NCBI RefSeq assembly: GCF_000264905.1
Contig: NW_006763139.1
Coordinates: 970,313-1,034,312, forward strand
Source: Stereum hirsutum FP-91666 SS1
Lineage: Eukaryota; Basidiomycota; Agaricomycetes; Russulales; Stereaceae
DNA: 64,000 nt
Reading direction: 5' to 3'
Shown here: one piece after another, positions 12,136-22,958 of the stretch
How the letters are laid out: each line of letters starts with the position of its first letter
Position numbering within the stretch: the first letter of the stretch is position 1
The notes under the pieces: model-generated
Seen by the model: only the letters and a program-made list of their open reading frames with translations
Told to the model about the DNA's origin: nothing
The model's database searches: none
Program-made: the position numbers and the translations under genes

Positions 12136-14714
12136 ATGTCGACTGTCAAACAATCCGAAAAGGTCGCAACGACACCCGTCGAGGAGAAAGAGAAGTCCTC
12201 GCTCGAAGGCCGTCCGGGGACCGGTTCGGTCGTCGGTAGCGAGAGGTCTCTGGGCTATGGAGGACTTTCTGGCGGTAGGAAGCCATTGCCGATCGCATGG
12301 CGCGGGGTGATGATAATCTTGACCTGTCTTTGTGCTTGTGAGTCATTGTGGTCCCGTCATGGTCTAGTGACACACGATGTAGTGTATTATGTGCTGACAT
12401 TGGTTCATGTTTATTAGTTGGGAACCATTGGTCGAACGTATGCGTTCTTTGGCTCTTGAAGCTTGATGTGTGACGCAGACCACTGATCATAACATTGTTT
12501 GGAGAATAGGCTCTCATTGTGTAAGTTCTTTATGTTGTTATGAAATGATGCAGGATGCCATGCTAAACGTGTCGTGCAAATCGCAGTGCACTCAAGACTA
12601 CGATCATCAGCAACCTCAAGATTAACAACTCCGAGTTCGCCACTCTGGTACGTCTCCCTATCACTCATCCTTGCCTCAGAACTCCACTGTTCAGAAGTCT
12701 AATTCATATCATCGTCTCTTCCAGGTCGCTGTCACCAATCTCGTAAGGCTCTCCCCATACATACTCCCCTATCTTCTTCCTCTCGGTTTCTCTCACAACG
12801 CTGATGAATTCCACTCCTCCTTTTCCTCTAAACTAGATGAACACCTTCCTCTGCATTGCGCTCGGCTACTGCATCGACAAATACGGTGGTGCCTCCCTCT
12901 CCGTCGTTCTTGCGGCCTTCCATCTTGCAGGCTCCATCGTCATGGCCGGCGCAGCGACCAACGGACTCAACAGCTACCCGCTCCTCATCGTCGGCAAAGT
13001 CCTCGCCGCTGTCGGAGACGGCTCCCTGGATAACGCGCAGCACAGGATCTTTTCGACATACTTCGCACCTGGAAAGGGCTTCGCATTTTCGATTGGTGCG
13101 ATTTGGTGAGTGCGCCAGATTTCAGTGGAATAATAAAACTCCAAAATACTGAGAATCGTATTCAGGTCCGTCGCCAACCTCGCCCAATTTGCCGGACAGT
13201 CCACCGCCAACATTATCTCCACCTCCCTCGGCACCTACGCCTGGACGCTCTGGATCTCGTCCATCATCGCCCTCTTCTCCCTCCTCTGCGCCGTCTCGCT
13301 CGTCCTCCTCGACCGCTACCTCCGCGACAAGTACGAGGTGACGGACCACACGTCCGGCAAGCGACACGTGAAGAGCACGAACGAGAATATCAGCATGAAG
13401 GCGGGCGTTTTCAAGTTGAAGGCGATCAGGAGTTTGCCGATGAGCTTTTGGTTGGTCGTGGCGTTCGCGGTGTTCGAGAATGCGGGCGTGCAGAGTTTTG
13501 TGTCGATCTCGACGTGAGTTTCTTCATTCCCTTCTCATCATATTTGGGATAGCCCTTCTGACGTGTATCACTGTATAGACAATTTGCACAACAGAGGTTG
13601 AAGAAGGGAGCCGTTATCGGTGGATGGGTCTCTAGTTTCTACCTCCTCCTTCCGGCAGGATTGACACCCTTCCTCGGCATCTTCATCGACATGTACGGTC
13701 ACCGTGTTTCTTTCCGTAAGTCTCTACATTATTATCGTGATGCCGACATTTGTTGATATTGGACTGCGTGTCTGTCGATAGTGCTCGCGTCTGGTGTCAC
13801 ATTCCTCATCTCGATGTTGCTCCTCAAGTTCTCGCACACTGTGCCTACGTTCGGTGAGTTACATCACTATCTACTGTTATACAGGTGTCTAACGTTTTGC
13901 GTTGTCTGTCAGTGGCTGCGTATGTGTTCTACGCTCTGTCCCAGGCTGTAACCCCCGCGCCACAAGTCGAGATTGTCCGCTCTATCATTCCTGATCCCGC
14001 GTACTTTGCCACAGGGTGGGTTATCTCTCCCCACCTTTCGCTTCCTATGATCGTGCTAACTACTCCCCATTTCTCTCGTTAGATTCGCTATCAAAAGTAC
14101 AATCACCCCCTTTTCCCTCTCTTTCCTCACATATCTGACCTCTCATCTGTTCATTTTCGTCTCCATACAGAATCCGTCGTTCAAGCTTCCATCGTCATCA
14201 TCACCACCGCCGCTGGCAGACTCCAAGACCTCTCCCCGACCAACTCCCTCGACCCCGCCGTCTCCCTCTGGCTCGCCTACGCCTTCGTCTCCGTCTTCTT
14301 CTCCGGCCTCATGGTCTTCCTCTCGCACTTCACCAACCTCCTCCCGGCCTCGACGCTCAGCCAGATCACGCCCGCCTACAAGAAGGCGGAGGTCGACAGG
14401 ATGTGGAGTAAGGGCATGGCGAACGCTTCGAGCCTGAGGGGCGAAGTGATCGGCGAGGACGGAGACGGCGATGAGTTGAGTTGGGAGGAGAAGGAGAAGG
14501 TGTTGAAGGCGCCGAAGAGGGCGAGCAAGATGTTGGTCTCTGTTGTGGCACCTGCGGTAGGGATGGGGATTATCTTGCTCGGATGGGTCATGTTTGGGCT
14601 GGGCGTTTCTTGGGTGAGATATTTCTCTTTTTCCCGAGGCTGGTGGAGGGAGCGCTAATTGGAATCGCACAGGGCGTACACGGTTCTGTGATCGCGGGGA
14701 CGGTCGGAGAGTGA
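12136..14714 (+). CDS. MFS transporter, MFSD1-like
   Basis: The model has 13 exons: 12136-12337, 12418-12437, 12510-12520, 12587-12647, 12725-12742, 12837-13105, 13166-13513, 13579-13715, 13782-13853, 13913-14015, 14083-14096, 14171-14613 and 14673-14714, giving 579 aa. Phases fit at every junction. A polar N-terminus of about 55 residues is followed by 12 predicted membrane spans. The first span leads into FGNHW, then INNSEFATL and a glycine-rich loop with GYCIDKYGG. The second half has FLGIFIDMYGHR, a repeat of the MFS loop signature. The pattern fits the MFSD1/lysosomal transporter group, whose animal member exports dipeptides; the substrate here is unknown. Four exons are 20 nt or shorter, clustered around spans 1 and 2 and near span 10. 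An acidic loop lies before the last span. Confidence 0.88.
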
Positions 14715-16863
14715 AATGATAGCATTCGATGTCCCACTACCGTCGTCCCAGTTCAGGTCGGGCGGAGTCCCGATCTTTTTTTCGATTGGCTGATTTCTGG
14801 TCGGCTGTGGCGGAATGCTGTGTGGTAGACGCTATATCCTTTTGGCAACTGCTTTTCCATCGTGAATGATCGGGCCTGCTCTTTTGCGTTCTGTACTGCT
14901 CGGACATTGCGGCCTGGCAAAACAACCCATGAGAACTTGTGCTGCCAAGAGTCCCAAGACACACTGAACCCCAGTCGCCCGCACCTGCAATCTCATCCTC
15001 ATAGTTCTCGACGTTCTAAAACCCCTCGGCGACAAAAAGATCATCGAAGCCAAACTCGAAGGCTTCGGTATCCGTCTAAACAAAAAACCACCAGCGATCA
15101 GAAAAGAAAAGGGACTCGGAGGTAACTGGTTCGGTGTGCCAGCGCAAGCTCTACTGCAAACCAGGAATATATATATATGCCTCAGGCGAGCGCAGTAGCC
15201 AGTGGCATACCCATATAGTCAAGTCACACCTGATATTCATAACTTCAACTCCAAAGTTAGAGATTGAGAGCATTTACAACATTTACCAGTCTGAACCGAG
15301 TCTCGAGAGGAGTCGGAGTTGCGGAGAATGAAAATTCTCACGGCGACTTCAACTCGAACACGAAGCTCGTGCAAACTTGAAAAGAGCTGTAAATACTACG
15401 CGCAGGCCTATGCCCCAGCCCCACAGATGGCGCTTGACTAGATCTACCGACTACGCCTACAAACGAGCAGGCATCGTGGGATACTGTATCGGCCTCAAAG
15501 CTCGTCGGACTTTCCCTCGCGAATGAGGGCTCCGCTCGATGGCGCGGGCTTTGATTCCTCGACATGAGTCCAGGCGTGCTGTCCTGTTGCATAAGCCCCT
15601 CCTCCAACATATCTAGACGCGTATCGACTAGGAGCAGCGACTGTTACCCATAAACGGACAACAACTCGTACCACCCAGGCGCCGTGACCCAAGTACGCGT
15701 GCGCTGCGAGGCGGCCGATCCCCGAGAGTCACTGCTTCGTGCCTTCCCTCCAACACAAGCTCGAGTGACATCAAGGAAGAATGCCGTGTCCAGCTCTCTA
15801 TCTAAAACTATTTCCGGCAGGATGGCCCTGCCAGAGATATCAACTAGGTGTGTCGACTGTTTGGCAGAATGGGGACCAGATCTCTTGTAACGTCTGTTAG
15901 ATGCTGCCAACGACTTCGTCTCCAGCACGCTATGAAGCGTCCGACTGTTCCGTTTTAGAACATTCACGTTTTAAGCTTACTCTTCCTCAATCTCTATGTT
16001 CCCCGTCCCGCCCCAAGCTGCCTTGCGGACGACTACTTTCTTCGACTATTCGTCCTTATCCGGCGCTGGCGATGAACACATCTACCCATCCAGGAGCATT
16101 CTAATCTCTTGATTACCTGGAGCACTCTCTGCGTGGATCTTGAATCCCGTGAGCGCACCACGGCATCGTCGAGCCCTCTCTTGTCATTGAACGGCGCCGG
16201 CTATCTATATTCCTTTTGGGATGTGAAGCATAGATCACAGCTACTCTTCGCTCCCTTTTCTATAGCTGTGCCGTTCTGCGAACGCGTCTGGGGTGCGTAG
16301 TCAAAGCTTTACAGCGGCACTTACTCCGAGGCATGCATCACCGACTTGTATATGTATGTCTCTTGGCCGATCCTGGTATCCGGCGCCTCACCCAATGATA
16401 CCTATGGGCGACTAGTTGGCTCGACTGTCGTCTAGATCGGCAGGACAGGAAAGGGTTGGTAGTAGGTTCATTGATCTCATCTGAAGATCAACAGCTCCAA
16501 CTCACAGATCCGTTCTGCCAGTTCCCTCCGTCCTTCAATCTCCGGTTCTCTGCTGTCCTTACAGCTATCTTGTGGTGGTCGCGTCAGAAGTGCGTAGTCA
16601 AGGATGTTGAGCTAAACTTGCATGGTCGCGTTTGCGCCCCCGTAGAGGATCTATATAGAGGTGGGTCCTTGTAATACTTTGTTTCGCCACCTTTCTCTTC
16701 TGAGTTGGTTTCATCTCTTCCTCCTCTAGCTCGGTCTAGGTATTGCCACCCCCTTCTCACCCTTTCAACATCATTCTTCACGGATAGTGATCCAATAGTT
16801 TCTGGTCCGTTCATGGTTGGTTTGACCAAGGCTATCACACCCTACTCATCCATTGATTGATAG
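14715..16863. other. gene-free interval
   Basis: Two kilobases with only short unrelated ORFs. A TATA-like AT run (ATATATATAT) lies at about 15168-15178. The last few hundred bases must hold the promoter of the next gene. I see no repeat or RNA gene. Confidence 0.45.
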
Positions 16864-18452
16864 ATGGTTGGTACACGCTGCTTCATGAGCGTCGCCGGAC
16901 GTAATTGGCTGGACGACAAGATCTTGAAGGGGCCGGACGTTAATGACGGGTCTGCACGTCAAGCATGGATCAAAATTGTCGTTGAAGAATTCATGGCGAA
17001 GCTTCGTCATCAGGAGGGCGTAGGGATTATTGGAGAGGACGGAAGGATGACCGCCAAGGTAAGTATCAGCTCTTGTTGTCGGAAAACGTTACTATCTACC
17101 AAGCTGATCTGTGCTAATTAAACTACCTCATTCTCTACATCAGAGGGTCAAGAAGTATATCAACAACCACACAAAGCGCGTGCTCGGCATACCCATCTCG
17201 CCTCGTCGCAGGCCCAGCCGTCGTGTTGTCAAGATAACGACCCCAGCTGCATCATCCCCTTCCTCGTCATCGACTACTAGAAAACGTGCTCGCAGCTTTC
17301 GTGACTACATTAAATCCTCCGACCCACTCGTTCGAGCTAAACTCAAGAACCTTGGAGCGCTCGAGAAGGAGGGTGCGATTACGAAGGATCTTAGTATGAC
17401 GTTGTGGTCGAAGTTCATCGACTGGAGGATGGAATGCGAAGACGTGCTACGGATGCGGTTTGAATTGGAGGGTGGAGAGCATGCAATATCTCAGAGGTGA
17501 GTACGCCGGACAGATCTATATATAATGAATGCGGTCTAACTAACTGCTGTTCTGCCCTTAGCTCTCCTGCAGATTCCGAGTCGTCTGGAGAGAGTGGCAT
17601 ACAAACAACTCCTCTTACGAGTGCAAGGTACAAATGTCCCTATATGCACTTACGCAAATAGGCTCATATTTCCCTCTATGAATAGCAGTCCTGGCCTTCA
17701 TTTTTCCGTGACGGATGTGCGCGCCTATCAGGATACCGACCTTGACGCTCCCTATGCCGCCCTGGCAGATACTACTGGAGGTAACGCCGAGGGGGACATG
17801 TCATGGTGAGCAGCCATAATTATGCTTACTGACTCCGCATTTTCCTAAATCAACAATCGATTCATGCCGTAGGCTCGAAGACCTCTCTCGTTCTGCTTTC
17901 AGTCCAACAACGACCTTCAGCTCGCCAGTCGGCACTGAGAGCGGGACTGTTCCTGTTCAGCTCGCAACAGTTAGGTACGAGCGCTACTACCTCCCTGATC
18001 ACATATGTGACTAACGTACTTCAACTACGCAGCGATTTAACCTCAGTAGACCCTTTGAGAGGATTATCGGTCGCTCCGAACACCCTTGCCACCACCTCTA
18101 TGGGAGACATGTCATCGTAAGTTCACCTCTTCATAGCCGAATTTCATTGAACGCCGTCTACCTGTAGCTTGGATTATCTATCACAATTCCTAAATGACCC
18201 TATGCCGTCGAGCTCAACTTCTGTCCCTTCTGCGCCTCACGGCGCTCCCACCCTTGCCCACCAGTCCTATGGCTACGATGACGCGTGAGTATAACATTAG
18301 TCCCATCGCTTCTGCTTGATAATCTGTATCTTCAATTCGAACTTAGTTGCCAAGTTCTATCTAGTACGGAACAGCTCCTCAACCCGGAGGTATACTTTGC
18401 GGAATGTGGCCACATCGCTGGGCTAGGCTACTGTTTACATTGCACGTTGTAG
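16864..18452 (+). CDS. lineage-specific protein of unknown function (paralogue B)
   Basis: The model has eight exons (16864-17058, 17144-17496, 17562-17627, 17686-17805, 17873-17974, 18033-18116, 18168-18284, 18347-18452), giving 380 aa. The first intron is phase 0 and every later intron is phase 2, the pattern also found in paralogue A at 154-1351. Shared blocks are W-LDD-I, NDGSAR-AW, the basic linker RV-YI-NHT-RVLGI, RARSFRD, SSDP and LW-KFI-WRME-DVL-MR. The region after residue 183 is Ser/Thr/Pro-rich with a repeated GDMSW/GDMSS ending at exon borders, suggesting internal exon duplication (exons 4 and 6). The last exon ends in a short Cys/His-containing tail (ECGH, YCLHCTL). No known domain is recognised. 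The chosen start is the first ATG; an internal Met eight residues later is possible. Confidence 0.78.
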
Positions 18453-18838
18453 CCGACCATCCGTCGACTCGATTTTTATATCACTTTGCCTACTATTTAT
18501 CGTGTCTCATGTTACGATTTTTGCTCGCATTGTGGAGTAATTGATATGCATTGCTTTATGCTGTGGTCATTGGGCTGTGGATCATGTTCGAGTGCCACAC
18601 CGGTGAACGCCGAGATTAGGCGCCTCGTGTCGGATTATAAAGTTTCTATCCGAGTGAGTGACACAAAGACGTTATGCACGACACCCAAGCTGCGATAACT
18701 TCCGATACCCCACTGTCCTTCACTATTCGCCACTTTATAACCTTTCGAAAGTTCTAATCACGCTTCAGCTTGAAGTTGACGTGTAACCGCTCCTTCGCTC
18801 TCTTCACATCTCCAAATCGTCGCAGTCGCGCCTCAGTC
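18453..18838. other. intergenic spacer
   Basis: 386 bp between paralogue B and the F-box gene; it should hold the 3' end of one and the promoter of the other. A 70-codon ORF at 18486-18698 shows no domain. Confidence 0.5.
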
Positions 18839-20939
18839 ATGCTCTCCGACGTTGATTGCGCCATCTTGACACTTGCTGGGCTAGTAGCTCATACTATCGA
18901 TGTTGTTCTAGCAAGCCAGTGGCAGGCACTAGCTCTCTCTCCGTCTTTATGGTTCCTCCCTCGCCAAGTCCCTGTTGTTTTCCTCATGCTCTGCGCAGGG
19001 ATCGTCTTCAAAAGCTGGAAGCGCGGTAGTCAAAGACGAACTCTCCATCCATTATCCTCAAGGAGCTTAGTACCAGCTCCACGATTTCAGTGAGTCTTAA
19101 CGCTTCTCTCACATTGTTGCGAAACTGGTCTCATTGATCTCCATAAACGGTAGCTCGAGCCATCGCTCGTTGGCTTTTGTCTCGTCATTGCCATTTGTAA
19201 TGGAGCGAACTCGGCGGGCTTTGTGGCGGACCTTTTCGGAATTCGTTCTTGGTGATTCGCCTTTGTCTTCCAGACGTCGACATAACGAATGCTCTCCAGC
19301 TAATCGACTTCCGACTGAGGTCCTGTGTCACATCTTCTTGGTCCTATCATTCGACTGGGCGGTCGGCGACTCGAACTCGGAATATGGCGATTCATCAAGT
19401 CCTCGCGCGCTGGGTTGGGTCACGGTCTCCCATGTCTGCCACCGATGGCGTGAATGTGCGATAGGCAACTCCTTGCTCTGGTCGAATCCCACTGGCTGGA
19501 ACAATTCGAAGTGGATCGACGAGATGCTCCGCAGAGCAAGAACCGCGCCGCTTTCCATTCACAGGCAACCGATCCCGCCATATGATGTCGCTTCATTTTG
19601 TGTGGAGGCGCGTGCGCGGATTTCGGACCATATCCCCTCTCACTACTCTCGAATCGAGTCTCTTTGTCTTCGCGGTTCAGCTAGGGAGTTGCAGAGGGTG
19701 TTCGATGCCTGTGTGACCCATCCTTCGCTTCTGCGGGAGCTCGTGGTGTACTGCAATGGATCATCCCACACTTTGGACGACATGCAAAGCTCTTCATCGA
19801 CCATCCTCACTTTACCTGAACATATCTCGCGGACAAACGCTTCTCCTCACCTACAACATCTTGACCTTCATATGGTGGCCGTTCCGTGGGCATCCCCTCT
19901 TTTCGGGTCAAACTTGCGACGCTTGAGCATCATTTCCCCCGTCGCTTCTACACACCTCACAGATGCCCAGTCCTGGTCGGTAGAAATAGATGAATGTCTC
20001 GACGCACTCTCAAGCATGTCATCGCTCGAAGACCTTACTCTCCATCATGTCTTTCCCGCTGCCAATCGCCTACAAGCTCCTCGGTTTCCAATCAACATGC
20101 CTCAGCTAGAGCAAATCGATTTCCGCGGCAGTATCGCCAGCTGTGCTGCAGTGATCTGTCCCCTCGACTGCCCCAGTATTAGACATCTGCAAGTCATTGT
20201 GTTGAACGCATTTCCTGATGGTGGAGACGTCGGCACTCTATTCGCGATGTTGGCCGAAAACCTTGCTACCGTCTCGTTCACTAGGACCTTGTGCCAGTTC
20301 CGATTCGCTGCGAACGACCAGATCATCTCCTTCTCCGACATCCCTCTCCAATCCGGCACGCGTAGTTCCTTTACATTGATTCTAGCTGCGCGGGGTCCAT
20401 GGCTAGAACAGGATACAATCACGACGTTCTCTCAGTTCTTTCAGACCATCCATCTCCCAACACTCCGGCGTCTTCATTTATTCAATATCCCTCCCTTGAT
20501 TACGAGTCAACACTGGGTCAACGCCTTCCAACACATGCGCCGACTCAAGAGCCTGCATTTCCACGACACGGCACCCGCAGTTTTCCCCAACACACTGTTG
20601 ACTGTCGACAGCCCTAACGGACCAGCATTATTCTCGGAGCTAGACAACATCCACTTTCATTCAATTACATTTGGGCTACCTACCGAGCTCGGCCACGACC
20701 GCGTTATCAGCAGTACAGGGCCGCTGGACGGCGTGCGCTATCTCGATGTCTTGGCTACTGCTCTCGAAATGCGCTACCGACGAGGCTTCACGACCAAACA
20801 AGTGACATTCGACAGATGCTGCATCACGAACACTGCGATGGTCGCATTGGAGAAGCTTCATGGGATTGCGCTCTGGGTCGACGCCTCGTCGAGTACTGCT
20901 ATTGTTCGTAGGAAATCTACTCACACTCCCTTTCCTTGA
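18839..20939 (+). CDS. F-box protein, possibly with N-terminal membrane segments
   Basis: The main exon (19154-20939) encodes an F-box-like motif: LPTEVLCHIFLVL, then WVTVSHVCHRWRECAIGNSLLW, about 35-110 residues after the internal Met at 19200. A long region of irregular leucine-rich character follows, the layout of the large mushroom F-box families, which present substrates to SCF ubiquitin ligases. Upstream, an ORF from 18839 can be joined in frame by a 64 bp GT-AG intron (19090-19153), adding about 84 residues with two hydrophobic stretches (ILTLAGLVAHTIDVVLA and VPVVFLMLCAGIVF). With it the product is 678 aa; if translation starts at 19200 it is 579 aa. The splice sites are good but the extension is not backed by homology. 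The F-box call is firm. Confidence 0.8.
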
Positions 20940-21403
20940 TTTGAAGCCAGTGCAGGTTTGTGGCGACTGCTTATTGGACATTCTAATGTTACTTTACTGC
21001 GGCTTATAATGTCTTTATATCATGCAAGCACACAGTCTATATTATTTATAATAACGAAGGATGTGGAATATTTAGTGAATATATTGATACTTATGGACCA
21101 GTTCTTTTGCCAGTGGGATTCTTCTCGATGCTACTCTTCGTGCAAGTAGTAGCCTCCTACTCAAATCAACCCTTGAAGACTGAGAAAAATAAAGGGTCGT
21201 GGAAGAGGAACTCAAACTGCTGACAAAGCCTTTGCCACAACCAATTTCTCCCACACTCCAGTCCAAGAAGAGCGCCACATAACCGTGAACTTCCTCCTCA
21301 ACCACCACCATCATATCATCCCCACTTCTTCAACAACTCTCACCCTCTCACTCTTACAAACACGCCTTGAAAACCAGACCCCCAACCTCTTCCTCCAGCC
21401 AAA
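20940..21403. other. intergenic spacer with the SPT4 promoter
   Basis: 464 bp between two genes in the same direction. The distal part is AT-rich; the last 100 bp before SPT4 is rich in CA/CT. No other feature is seen. Confidence 0.5.
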
Positions 21404-22055
21404 ATGTCCGCCTCAGGAACCGCCGCCATCCCGACTCAAGCGCGTCACAAACAACTCCGCGCATGCCTCTTATGCTCCGTCATCCAAACACCGTCCGATT
21501 TCCGACGTGTAGGATGCCCGAATTGTGAGGAGATCATGCAGGTGCGTCTCTCTCTCTTCCCTCTCTTCTTCCTCAAACTGTCGTGAACGAGGACGCTAAC
21601 GAGCTCGTTGTACATGTTTCTATGGGACGCGACTTCACCGTGCGGCGAATTTGGTTTATGATATTTCATGGACGTATCTTGTCCTTGATGCGCGACTGGG
21701 AGAGCAGATGAAAGGCTCGCCTGACCGTATCCAAGTATGCACCACGACCTATTTCGACGGCATCATCTCCGTGATCGACCCCGAGACGAGCTGGGTGGCG
21801 AGGTGGCAGCGGACATGTACGTCTTTCCTTCCTGCGCTCCTCTATTCCTACACATCCCCCCGTCTTTATCTCACTACATCCTGCCATACATTCATACTTA
21901 ACGGATACTGACTCGATTTTTGTAACTATACAGCGAAATACGTCCGAGGGATGTACGCAGTCCGCGTGAAAGGTCGCGTCCCAGAGGACGTCGAAGCAGA
22001 GCTCGAAAGCCGAGGGATAAAGTACCGGCCTAGAGACCAGACAGACCAGGACTGA
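21404..22055 (+). CDS. SPT4: transcription elongation factor Spt4
   Basis: The model has three exons (21404-21541, 21708-21816, 21934-22055), giving 122 aa, the usual length for the family. Spt4 pairs with the NGN domain of Spt5 to form DSIF, which keeps RNA polymerase II processive. The zinc ribbon is intact: CLLC in the first exon and GCPNC 16 residues later. The second exon starts at Met with the pattern MKGSPDR, TTTYFDGIISV and SWVARWQR, and the third has YAVRV-GR and RGIKY-PRD, all matching the conserved core. The first intron is 166 bp, longer than its neighbours. The nuclear location is inferred from the family. Confidence 0.95.
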
Positions 22056-22958
22056 TGTTCACCTACACCGCATTCTTCCTCCTTCGCCGCCACATCCCCG
22101 TTCTTGCACTCCCTTTCGTCTATTGTCGCACCCATCCTCCATCACACCACACCCATCCTCCATCACACCACACCAAAAATCACCCCACTTTACCCTCCCG
22201 CTTCTCTATGCTTTCCGAGACGCAATCAAAGTCGCGCTCCGGCTTTCGGCTTCAGCTTCAGCTTCATGTGCCATGTAATCTATATCAAACGCCCCTCCGA
22301 TCCTTGTACCAGTACAAACACACCATCGAACACTAATAAGCTACGCTACGGTCTAAATTACCACATCGCACATCACAAATCACAACCCACACACATTATA
22401 ACCAACTACAACGCAACGACCACGGCAGGTATGGTATGGTATGATAATCCCTCGACAACGTAACAAACACCCATGAAACGAGAATACGAAGCTGGTCTGC
22501 TCCGACGATGGACGGTCAGATGGTCAACGAGAAACCCCAATAAAACAGTACTAGCGCAAGTGCATGATCAATGAAAAGAAAGGAATGTACAGGTAAAAGT
22601 CAACAACGAAGCAGTCGGTTTCGGTCTCGGTCTATATCCATATCTATCATCTATGTCGAGGCAAGGGTCAATAGGCAACGGGCAACGGGCAAAAGTACAA
22701 CGGGTCCACCACGATAGGGCGAGAGTAGAGAGTCCTAGGCGAATGATACAATGACGAGACGAGGGGGCTGCAAGTGTGTGAGTGAGAGGACGAGAAATGT
22801 GCGTGCGTGCATGGATGGATGGATGGAGCCGTGCGTATAATTATGGGGAATGCAGGACGGACAGAACAGCGAATAATAAAGTACTCATTAATCATTAACT
22901 CATTAAATCATCAATCATACCAGCTAGGAAGGCCTTTGCAATTGCTAGAGCCTAGAGT
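22056..22958. other. convergent intergenic region
   Basis: The region lies between the 3' ends of SPT4 and the lipase gene. A 21-bp unit is duplicated in tandem at 22129-22170. The rest is AT-rich with several AATAAA-like strings; no gene is seen. Confidence 0.5.
22129..22170. repeat. 21-bp tandem duplication
   Basis: The unit CACCCATCCTCCATCACACCA occurs twice head to tail (wording as 21 bases: CACCCATCCTCC then ATCACACCA). It lies in the 3' flank of SPT4. Confidence 0.8.
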
